NCBI GenBank assembly: GCA_964543125.1
Contig: CAZIWX010000056.1
Location: forward strand, 1-16,085
DNA length: 16,085 nt
Source of the DNA: CAZIWX01 sp964543125
Lineage (GTDB): Bacteria; Fidelibacterota; UBA8477
Direction: 5' to 3'
The notes under the pieces were generated by a model. The model made no database searches, was not told the DNA's origin, and saw only the letters and a program-made list of their open reading frames with translations. This document shows positions 7,701-13,738 of this stretch, piece after piece. Each line of letters starts with the position of its first letter. Position 1 is the stretch's first letter. The translations under genes were made by a program, and so were the position numbers.

Positions 7701-8290
7701 CCAAATACCTCAAGACCATCAGGAGAATGAATTCCTGTTATTGATGAATCGTAATATCGATTTGTGCTAAAAAATTGATCATAATAATCATGCTCCAAAT
7801 ATCCATTTACTCTCGATGAGTCTGTATTCGGATTTGGTTGGCTAAATGAATAGTGTGGTAAATCCGTAAACTCAACTAAAAACACCCCAATATTCACAAC
7901 CGCTGAATCACCCTCAAGGAGATTGGTATAACACCATCTATTATCTTGAATGTCGTTTGCTTCAGCGATTGATGCCAATTCTTCCAACCTTGATACACTT
8001 CGTTCAAGATGATAAGACTCAGGCGGAGGCTGATCCACCCCAACCTTATCACCCGAAGAAATAAATTCGCCTGATTTATCCAATACTACATAATACCACC
8101 AGCTATCTGTTTCAGGGATTATTCTGTAGCCATCATCTGTTTCCCAGTACCAAAAATATTGGTCGCCCCAGCATTTTGCTGAAAACTCTGTTTTCCCATC
8201 AGGTTGAGAAAAAGTTCTAAAGTCTGAGGAGCCGTAATAAGCCATTCCCGTTGACAAAGATATTAATAATGCAACTAGTAATCGGTTCAT
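4781..8290 (-). CDS. Secreted M6-like metalloprotease with beta-helix, repeat region and T9SS sorting domain
   Basis: 1169 residues. Residues 1-17 are a signal peptide. The catalytic part (about 30-560) has H325-E-F-G-H329-T-I-G-L-G-H335, a zinc site of the HExxHxxGxxH type, and a likely Met-turn at YWDLM (345-349), as in M6/immune-inhibitor-A-like peptidases. From about 565 to 885 comes a right-handed parallel beta-helix with repeated short turns (for example NAYGIYAVSHNNSSISN and YYGIYCTNYSAPDFSN), the kind used for surface or glycan contact. Residues 895-1065 are helical and TPR-like (GNIEEAVTCFDSII, YPKTEAASILRGLMG). The C-terminus (1083-1169) is a type A T9SS sorting domain: YPNPFNP at 1086-1092, YDLLGR, PSGIYFIRM and KITYLK. 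So the protein should be exported, then released or anchored by T9SS. The start is supported by AAAGGAGGG (8298-8306). Neighbouring 8382-10061 is also a T9SS cargo. The gene is AT-rich compared with the primase operon and lies inside the tRNA-bounded island. Substrate unknown. Confidence 0.9.
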   Translation of the reverse strand: MNRLLVALLISLSTGMAYYGSSDFRTFSQPDGKTEFSAKCWGDQYFWYWETDDGYRIIPETDSWWYYVVLDKSGEFISSGDKVGVDQPPPESYHLERSVSRLEELASIAEANDIQDNRWCYTNLLEGDSAVVNIGVFLVEFTDLPHYSFSQPNPNTDSSRVNGYLEHDYYDQFFSTNRYYDSSITGIHSPDGLEVFGSFYDYWFEQTKGELRVHGSLINDVDENGVIDWYCLDSTFAFYASPDTINGLQTGWLRILSLTHVDTFLDCNGGPFDKILIIHAGNFTSSSLNPQALYPYGGCYNIFGMHERSLRNGMDRMVGIGGAAHEFGHTIGLGHTGGDYIPFAYWDLMKLGDCNGPVNRLEQCPALLIPPIRIDHGWIDVLDTLDSDTTGMVLAYNYNDPQIYYLKTPASAVYFNTEIGDDDTTYGYNEYYLVNKLQEKFDEYTPIPPSGYVPPEGDPKNLAGGMLIWKKILNPIMIPADNSWVLGENWDHYYDTFEEYSGDFWPNYQGQNWDATTSPSTLVHLETGHAGHPGYWEGDADPHIAMHNICWNSGDSTVSLDLYFNAYTGDLNLTNINADLTLYGDITTSNDITIPSGVTVKILSGSTISLPAGKKITVQGNLIVDGSPTDTVKLKPEQSGSNNRWYGLYVTNSGSVTVRNAIFENATYGLRINGNSTSIDVENCSFINNAYGIYAVSHNNSSISNIEFWSNNAGIYMYNSDMSVHDNLFFENIYNIYGYYSDFHAWDNEIIESSHSGLLLSRSNPTIEHNDISSNYYGIYCTNYSAPDFSNTRESGDNTVNNHIYSNTYRGVYVGSYASPNFGVFGADGPPMVYEGGFNYFNDNNNYDIYNGTGSAVLAETNWWENNTPVVYGSVQTTPRADVTLGMGPGTLPKPTTSDEQAQELLLHDGLFYERHGNIEEAVTCFDSIIVLDHTSRFAKLALMGLERCYHHMDDVDGLLLLLGNYVSTYNDEFGTVSKYFIGGNTARQGNLISAASTFDECAIEFSEYPESDDMIAWSLFDAGQISEIANDPSETLGKATQYFGEILNKYPKTEAASILRGLMGKNFPGDEKPALPTQFKLGELYPNPFNPMVTIPYDVPELSDINLFAYDLLGRVVWSKSTMAQQPGSYSVNWSGQTNAGKQVPSGIYFIRMEAGSYNAVRKITYLK

Positions 8291-8381
8291 ATGCTTGCCC
8301 TCCTTTGGGACACACTTCTCATCCCCATCAATCTGACAGGGTTATTATTTTTATTTATCTATTTTTAGCCTAGGCTATTTT

Positions 8382-10061
8382 CTATTTAATGTACTCAAAT
8401 TTTTTTATTATGGTACCATTGGAGTTTTTTTTTGAAAATATAGTCAAAAAATATAATCCACTTGGAATATCACTGCATACGCTCGAGATATTAATTGTAT
8501 AATCATTTTGAGAATTCTCGTTTCCAGGAGAAAATTGACCTACCCTTTGTCCAAGAATATTGAAAATATTAATGGTATACGTCTCATGCTTCTCGCCAAA
8601 GAATTTTATATTTATTGATGCATTTGTTGGATTAGGAAATACTTGAACATCCTGTCGCTTTTGGTCATTTCTTCTACGATTTTCTGAAATAGAAATGCTT
8701 GTATAATTTCCAAGATTCCCTGTTGAATCGATTTTCGACATCCAAGCATTGGTACCATCATCGAAAAGATAAATCAGACCGCCTGCTCCATCGTTCACCG
8801 CTAACGGTTTTCCGTATGGATAATTAGCTCCTTTGGTGCAAAGTATTAAATTCCCACCCCAAACCGAAACACCGTTGAGGTCAACGCGGTCTATATACTG
8901 TTGATGATTGATTTGCTGGGTAAGAAAAAAGGAATTATCACTACATTTTGTAAAGGTCGTATATGAGCCTAACCCTGGAAATACCCACACCCCTGAATCA
9001 CCTGACAAAAAGTTACCTTCTGAATCGATTGACTGAAAATATAAACCTGCAGTACCACTGCGGGTATCTTCAAGATATAGAGATACACCGCCCTGACTAT
9101 CCGCTTTGATTCCCTTATAATAACCAGTAATATAATTTAAATGAATCCCATCTATAGGCCAGATGGGCAAAAATTCATTGTCGGTTTTATAGATATTATG
9201 TTGACCATCGACAAAAAAGATTTCACCATCCGAGTTGAAAGAGAACCAATTGATATTTGCTGTTGCTACTTGAGACTGAATTCCGCCAGCACCATGAATT
9301 AAAAGTCCGGATTCACCAATTTTTTGCAGTTTAATCGGTGGACCATATATAAGATCAAATCCATTGAATTGATCCGGATGTATTGTCCAAATATTCTCAA
9401 CATCAGAATCAATAAATATTCCATATTCCTGCCATTCAATCGCGCCATCACTATTGAATTTTTGACAATACAAATCTGGTGGTGAACCCCAGGTAGATAT
9501 GTTCCTAAAGTCTGTCCATGCTACAAAACATCCGTTATCTTCTGCAGGAGTCACAACTCCCTGCAGCCCGTGAATTTGATCGATGTTATTCTGTCCGGAA
9601 AGATTAGGATTTGTGAAAATAATTCCCTGGTCCCCCCAAAGCTTACTACCGGATGAATCAATTTTTTGAATATGAAATTCACCGCGCCCTAGCTCTGGTA
9701 TTGAGGTAAACTGGACATCCAGATACAAAACAATCAAACAATTGTCAGTGCTTTTAGTAGAGTTGATGTACCATTGTTCATGTGATCCATTAGCTGATAG
9801 TTCTAACCATTCATCCCAACACCGAACACCCTCTTGATTGAATCTCCGAACCCATGAATGTCCATACTGTAGAATTGTGTAAGCACCACCATAGGAATCA
9901 GAAAATAAAGCTCGACTATAGTACGCTTGCCCAACAAATACGGCAGAATCAGGATTTGCTGACCACCCTAATCCCAAAAGAACATCGCATAGAATAAATA
10001 GTGAAAAGATTCTTAATACAGGCATTGATGACAACAGTGTATGTATATATTGTGTGCCCAT
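8382..10061 (-). CDS. T9SS-secreted repeat protein of unknown function
   Basis: 559 residues with a hydrophobic N-terminus (about 13-32, VLRIFSLFILCDVLLGLG) that acts as a signal sequence; Met13 would give a more typical signal peptide, but neither start has a clear ribosome binding site. The body repeats a loose unit built around D-S-x-G-x-x-x-W/L-G-x-x-G, for example IQKIDSSGSKLWGDQGI (131-147), KFNSDGAIEWQEYGI, QSIDSEGNFLSGDSGVW (343-359) and DRVDLNGVSVWGGNLI, with DxRxGxAGLYFQ-like edges. This suggests a beta-propeller or similar all-beta fold, but I do not recognise an enzymatic site. The tail (473-559) has VFPNPTN, IFNILGQRVG, PSGLYFLTI and KKFEYIK, a type A T9SS sorting domain. It lies 91 nt upstream of the protease and may be co-transcribed, as I see no strong terminator between them. 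Role inferred only as an extracellular or surface protein. Confidence 0.8.
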   Translation of the reverse strand: MGTQYIHTLLSSMPVLRIFSLFILCDVLLGLGWSANPDSAVFVGQAYYSRALFSDSYGGAYTILQYGHSWVRRFNQEGVRCWDEWLELSANGSHEQWYINSTKSTDNCLIVLYLDVQFTSIPELGRGEFHIQKIDSSGSKLWGDQGIIFTNPNLSGQNNIDQIHGLQGVVTPAEDNGCFVAWTDFRNISTWGSPPDLYCQKFNSDGAIEWQEYGIFIDSDVENIWTIHPDQFNGFDLIYGPPIKLQKIGESGLLIHGAGGIQSQVATANINWFSFNSDGEIFFVDGQHNIYKTDNEFLPIWPIDGIHLNYITGYYKGIKADSQGGVSLYLEDTRSGTAGLYFQSIDSEGNFLSGDSGVWVFPGLGSYTTFTKCSDNSFFLTQQINHQQYIDRVDLNGVSVWGGNLILCTKGANYPYGKPLAVNDGAGGLIYLFDDGTNAWMSKIDSTGNLGNYTSISISENRRRNDQKRQDVQVFPNPTNASINIKFFGEKHETYTINIFNILGQRVGQFSPGNENSQNDYTINISSVCSDIPSGLYFLTIFSKKNSNGTIIKKFEYIK

Positions 10062-10386
10062 TTTGATCGTTTTACAGTCAATCTGATTTGAGTATATTTA
10101 AGAAAAACAATATTTGCAAGAATAAATTTTATTAAATCAGTTATTTTGAAATGAATATAAGTGATTGGTAATTTAATCAACCTTACTCATACCCATCCAC
10201 ATCTCTCTAGTGATACACAATTCTAAATATCCTTAATTTTGTAATCTTGATCATCTCGCGATTCTTTAAATAACCGAAGTGACCATTTTTACCCTCAATC
10301 TGTGTCAAAATACTGACAAAGAATATGGCATTTGGTGTCACGATTTGTCATGTACGGATCAGTGTGAGAGATGCTTTTTAAAACAG
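10062..10386. other. AT-rich intergenic region upstream of the 559-residue gene
   Basis: No gene found. It probably holds the promoter for the two secreted-protein genes. TGTCA occurs at 10303, 10336 and near 10347, and with TGACA (10314-10318) it forms the inverted repeat TGTCA-6 nt-TGACA (10303-10318), a possible regulator site. GTGACC at 10279 and GTCAC at 10337 resemble the putative arm repeats, but their spacing does not match. Confidence 0.35.
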
Positions 10387-10411
10387 AAAACCCCTTGAAA
10401 AACAAGGGGTT
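10387..10411 (-). terminator. Intrinsic terminator after short tRNA tail copy
   Basis: Perfect 10-bp stem AAACCCCTTG (10387-10396) and CAAGGGGTTT (10402-10411) with a 5-nt loop; on the minus strand TCTGTTTT follows. It stands just past the 16-nt tRNA tail copy at 10417-10432, as a tRNA terminator would, so it may once have ended the tRNA transcript directly. Confidence 0.8.
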
Positions 10412-10416
10412 TAGGT

Positions 10417-10432
10417 GTGTGGGCCCACAGGG
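10417..10432. repeat. 16-nt direct repeat of the tRNA 3' tail
   Basis: TGTGGGCCCACAGGGA is identical to 10566-10581, the acceptor strand and T-stem end of the tRNA. The two copies are 149 bp apart and enclose a terminator and repeat copy 2. Twelve of the bases form the palindrome TGTGGGCCCACA, but the identity continues for 4 more bases. Confidence 0.75.
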
Positions 10433-10440
10433 AGTTGCTG

Positions 10441-10499
10441 TCGTTTCACTCCAGCTCTACTTCCTCGTCTAACACCGTTAGACGCATCGTGGTGAACCC
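10441..10499. repeat. tRNA-end-associated repeat, copy 2, with hairpin
   Basis: Matches 2999-3057 at 49 of 59 positions. Its hairpin is GTCTAAC-ACC-GTTAGAC (10467-10483). Compared with copy 1, one stem pair has changed from G-C to A-T on both sides, so pairing is kept. It lies between the tRNA terminator and the 16-nt tRNA tail copy. Confidence 0.7.
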
Positions 10500-10532
10500 C
10501 ATCGTATTTCTTCGTAACCTGATCCAAAACAA

Positions 10533-10560
10533 AAGCAGGATGACAAATGCCATCCTGCTT
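10533..10560 (-). terminator. Intrinsic terminator of the tRNA gene
   Basis: Stem AAGCAGGATG (10533-10542) with CATCCTGCTT (10551-10560), 8-nt loop, followed on the minus strand by TTTTGTTTT. It begins 7 nt after the tRNA 3' end. Confidence 0.85.
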
Positions 10561-10567
10561 ATTGGTG

Positions 10568-10640
10568 TGGGCCCACAGGGACTTGAACCCCGAACCTGCG
10601 GATTATGAGTCCGATGCTCTAACCATTGAGCTATGGGCCC
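10568..10640 (-). tRNA. tRNA with CAU anticodon, probably tRNA-Ile2 (lysidine type)
   Basis: A full 73-nt cloverleaf without encoded CCA: acceptor GGGCCCA/TGGGCCC (perfect), D arm GCTC-AATGGTTA-GAGC, anticodon loop CTCATAA, variable loop AGGTT, T arm CGGGG-TTCAAGT-CCCTG, discriminator A. The CAU anticodon fits elongator Met or Ile2. I favour Ile2 because the 8-nt D loop, the TTCAAGT T loop and the C4-G69 and C5-G68 pairs match Escherichia coli Ile2, as I recall it, better than Met; TilS would then convert C34 to lysidine so that it reads AUA. Position 27 (T) and 43 (C) do not pair. The 5' side belongs to the resident gene while the 3' half is duplicated elsewhere, so the gene may be a hybrid left by integration. 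The 3' half is the apparent integration target. Confidence 0.92.
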
Positions 10641-10666
10641 GTCACCATTTTCTCTTTTGGCGGGCT

Positions 10667-10695
10667 AAAATAATCGGCGACGGATGGGACTCCAA
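10667..10695 (-). promoter_or_regulatory. Candidate tRNA promoter
   Basis: On the minus strand TTGGAG (10695-10690) and TATTTT (10672-10667) are 17 bp apart, resembling sigma-70-type boxes, and end 26 nt before the tRNA. The LamG lipoprotein gene ends just upstream, so read-through transcription is also possible. Confidence 0.35.
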
Positions 10696-10715
10696 CATGA
10701 TTTGGTCATTCCACC

Positions 10716-11498
10716 TCAACGCGCTGCCGTTTCGGTCCACTGAAAATCCCCCCGGGGAATGATGCCGGGACGCTCGCCACTGCCGGGATGCTCATCGACA
10801 ACTGATGTCAGCGATTTATTCTCTGTGTTAAAACGCCACAACCCTTTCAGATGACTCAAAAGGGTGGGATTATAGTGCTGCGTCAGTTTTTCAATATGGC
10901 TGCCATGATAAGTTAGCTCCGAATCGGCCAGGGCCGTGTTCCACAGTCGCACCTCATCCAACCAGCCGGTCCAACCATTGTCCGGAGTACTCTGACCCGG
11001 ATCCCAGTCGCCCCCGATCAGGATGTTATTGCCGGTCGGATTCATCTGCCAGGTATGATTCTTTGCCAGTCGACGTGATCCATCGACGAACAGTGTTAAG
11101 CGGCTGGTATCATCATTGGCTAGTGCCAGCGAATGAAACTTGCCGTCCAGCAGATTCACGGTAGAACTGGCAGTCAATTGATTGTTGGCATAAAACACGG
11201 TAATTGTTTTCCCGGTGGATCGATCAATAAATATCGCCAGATCGTTATTGTTGTCCGCGTCCGGCACCATCAACAGACAGGGACTGTCCTGGGTTAAATC
11301 ACCGACCCGAAACCAGAATTCCCATGTGAAAGCATTAGCGAGATAATTGGTGTTCAGCGAATCAAATTCCAAGTAACTGATGGCAGCATCAGTCGATGTA
11401 ATTTTTATAGATTGGTAAAATGGTGTCGGTTGACTGCACTGTAGCATGACAAAGATCGCCATTCCAATAATGATTAGTCTGGTATAAAGGCGGCGCAT
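10716..11498 (-). CDS. Lipoprotein with LamG/concanavalin A-like domain
   Basis: 260 residues. A basic, hydrophobic N-terminus (MRRLYTRLIIIGMAIFVMLQ) is followed by Cys21, a likely lipid-attachment site, although the residue before it is Gln rather than the usual Gly or Ala. Residues 40-245 form a LamG-like jelly roll: FTWEFWFRVGD, FHSLALANDDTSRLTLFVDG, NILIGGDWDPG and GWTGWLDEVRLWNTALADSEL, the last being a hallmark of LamG domains, ending in LKGLWRFN. Such domains bind carbohydrate or protein ligands at the cell surface. Its ATG overlaps the TGA of the FN3 lipoprotein gene (TGATG), so the two are translationally coupled and may work together on the envelope. The ligand cannot be read from the sequence. 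Confidence 0.85.
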   Translation of the reverse strand: MRRLYTRLIIIGMAIFVMLQCSQPTPFYQSIKITSTDAAISYLEFDSLNTNYLANAFTWEFWFRVGDLTQDSPCLLMVPDADNNNDLAIFIDRSTGKTITVFYANNQLTASSTVNLLDGKFHSLALANDDTSRLTLFVDGSRRLAKNHTWQMNPTGNNILIGGDWDPGQSTPDNGWTGWLDEVRLWNTALADSELTYHGSHIEKLTQHYNPTLLSHLKGLWRFNTENKSLTSVVDEHPGSGERPGIIPRGDFQWTETAAR

Positions 11499-13735
11499 CA
11501 GAACAGCGTTTGTACTTTCACCAGATTGCTGCGGTCGGAGTAATTACCCCGGCTATCCTTGGCCCACACCGCAAACCAGTAGGTGACACCGCTTCCCAGA
11601 TTGGAAATGGTCGCCTGCAGATTGACCGTTTCACTTTGTAATGTGGAATTATCACGGCTCATCCCCGTGGAATCCGTGTTGCTATACAGCGCATAGGAAT
11701 CCGCCGCCTGGGCTGGCGTCCAGGACAGAGTCGCCGAATGCGCCGTAATATTTGTTGCTTCCGCCAGAACCACCGTGGGTAATTCCATGGCCACAAAATT
11801 TCCCAGGATTTCACCCCCCTCCTGATTGCCATGGCGGTCCTGTACCATGATTTGATAAGCGTATGTCCCGGTTGCCTGGTCAATTGAATTATCGGTATAG
11901 GACAACTGGGCGATGTTAGTGGTGGTGGTCACAAGCGTGCTTTGCCGCCACTGTAATGCCAGGGGTACGGTTTCTAAAATGGTGTCCGCCAACCAAATGG
12001 TGTCGGAGGTCTGTAAAACGAATAAATCGGTATAGCGATTAATCCGGTACGCCTGAAAATCAGGTTCCGGAACGGTCGCCCAGTCCCACTGCAGAACCAA
12101 TCCACCCTGTCCGCTGGCCTGGATATTGGTCACATTCGCCCGCTTGATTCGTTCCGGTTCGGCGGTCAATCCGTTGCTGTACCCCACGCCGCCATTCGTA
12201 TCTAGGGTAGCCACCGAATAGATATGATTCACACCATACCGGATATTGTTTGTATCCGCATAGCTTTGGGTAGTTAGTGTTCGAATGGTATCTACGCCGG
12301 ATTGAATATCATTCACGGTTTTTGTAATGACATAGGCTGAAAAATCGTTTCGCACCGGGAGGTACTGGGTCCAGTTCAGGTCGAACCGGTAACGACCCGG
12401 TGTCAAGGTTTGCAGGATGACCGGCGTGATGGCACGTGTGGTGACGGTTAAAGGCGAACCCGTCACTGCTGTATCTGGATCTACCGTCCAGATCCAAAAG
12501 TAATAGGTGGTGTTTCCGGCGAGATTCAAATCGGTGAAGCCGGTAGCTGCTATATCGGTGGTTTGGATCAGCGTATCGTGGACGGCACGGGCGCTGGTAT
12601 CAGTGGTGCGGGTAAGTCGATAACCGGTAAAGTCCGAATCATCACTGGGCTCCCACTGAACCGTCGCGCTGTATTTGGTAATATTACCGGAACTCACAAA
12701 GGCTACCGGTTGCAAAACCAGGGTCCTGGCTGACAGCGGGTTGGTTTTGAAAATTGCCCCGTGAGTATCCATAATAAAAACCTGGTAAGTATAATTCGTA
12801 TTCTGATCCAGACCGGTGTCCACGAATGAATTTTGGTTGTGGTCGCTTGAAAAGTACACCTGTGAATCCCGGGTGGTGTCCAGGATCGCGAATGGGCTGC
12901 GATACACCCGGTAATTTCTGAAATAGGGGTCCAGTGACCGGGTCCAGTGTACTTGGATATCATGTTTTCCCAGCGCCGTGGCCTGATCCAGTTCTGCATT
13001 CAGCCAATTCCCGGTGGTGCCCGACTTCACATTCGAGACCGCTGACCACGCGGAATCACCTTCTATATAAATGGCGTAATACCAGGTTTTCTGAATCGAC
13101 ATGTCCTGGGTATCCAGATAAGTGGTTTGGTTTTGATCCGTGACCACGTAGCGACTGGAATCGACTTGAGTTGCCGAAGCTGAATCCACGCCGCGCGTAA
13201 TCACGTAAGCCTGGAAATACGCTTCGCTGGATTTGGACCAGGTTAATTTGAGCCGATATTTATCTATCTGACCATTGGAAATCGGCGCACTTACATCCTG
13301 CAACACCACCGGATTGGGTGGAATACCGCGATTATCCACCACAACATCACGCGGCTGGGAACTGGCTCGATTGCCGGCGTCATCAATGGCTTTAGCGTAA
13401 ATATTTTTCACGGTATCCAGATTGAAATAGGCGTGGGTATCCCAGCTAAAACGAAAATTGTCGCTGCCCCCCTCTTTTTGGCCTACTCCCAACGTGTCCG
13501 CGGCCTGCATGAAGACAACCCGGCTCACCTGGTTATTGTCCGTGACCCTGGCGCGCAGGGTATAATTACCAATAACGGTGACCAGATTCGTGGACGGGCT
13601 GACCAATGTCACCACGGGCGGGGTGATATCTTCGGTTACCGGTTTTTGACACTGCCATCCCGAAACCATTAACAGGGTAAGGCCGGCTATTCGGATTAGC
13701 CGCCGGGTTAAGGCTGTTGAATCGGATTTAACCAT
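11498..13735 (-). CDS. Lipoprotein with one Ig-like and about six FN3-type domains
   Basis: 745 residues. The signal region (about 10-28, RRLIRIAGLTLLMVSGWQ) ends at Cys29, a probable lipid-attachment site with Gln before it. Residues 36-135 are a bacterial Ig-like domain (TPPVVTLVSPSTN ... AKAIDDAGNRASS). Then come about six fibronectin type III modules, near 140-240, 242-337, 338-435, 436-529, 530-653 and 654-745, each with the typical L-x-W in strand B (KLTWSKS, QVHWTRS, TVQWEPS, DLNWTQY, LQWDW, TLSWTPA), F-x-x-Y-x-x-x-R and Y-x-x-W/Y-V late strands. No catalytic domain is seen. It is likely a stalk or binding protein on the envelope. It begins 3 nt after the dnaG stop and overlaps the LamG lipoprotein gene by 1 nt. 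It could be a structural partner of that protein. Confidence 0.88.
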   Translation of the reverse strand: MVKSDSTALTRRLIRIAGLTLLMVSGWQCQKPVTEDITPPVVTLVSPSTNLVTVIGNYTLRARVTDNNQVSRVVFMQAADTLGVGQKEGGSDNFRFSWDTHAYFNLDTVKNIYAKAIDDAGNRASSQPRDVVVDNRGIPPNPVVLQDVSAPISNGQIDKYRLKLTWSKSSEAYFQAYVITRGVDSASATQVDSSRYVVTDQNQTTYLDTQDMSIQKTWYYAIYIEGDSAWSAVSNVKSGTTGNWLNAELDQATALGKHDIQVHWTRSLDPYFRNYRVYRSPFAILDTTRDSQVYFSSDHNQNSFVDTGLDQNTNYTYQVFIMDTHGAIFKTNPLSARTLVLQPVAFVSSGNITKYSATVQWEPSDDSDFTGYRLTRTTDTSARAVHDTLIQTTDIAATGFTDLNLAGNTTYYFWIWTVDPDTAVTGSPLTVTTRAITPVILQTLTPGRYRFDLNWTQYLPVRNDFSAYVITKTVNDIQSGVDTIRTLTTQSYADTNNIRYGVNHIYSVATLDTNGGVGYSNGLTAEPERIKRANVTNIQASGQGGLVLQWDWATVPEPDFQAYRINRYTDLFVLQTSDTIWLADTILETVPLALQWRQSTLVTTTTNIAQLSYTDNSIDQATGTYAYQIMVQDRHGNQEGGEILGNFVAMELPTVVLAEATNITAHSATLSWTPAQAADSYALYSNTDSTGMSRDNSTLQSETVNLQATISNLGSGVTYWFAVWAKDSRGNYSDRSNLVKVQTLF

Positions 13736-13738
13736 ATT

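Noticed and set aside
8366..8377. TAGCCTAGGCTA as a terminator between the two secreted-protein genes
   Set aside because: It is a perfect palindrome with no loop; allowing a loop leaves only about 4 weak pairs.
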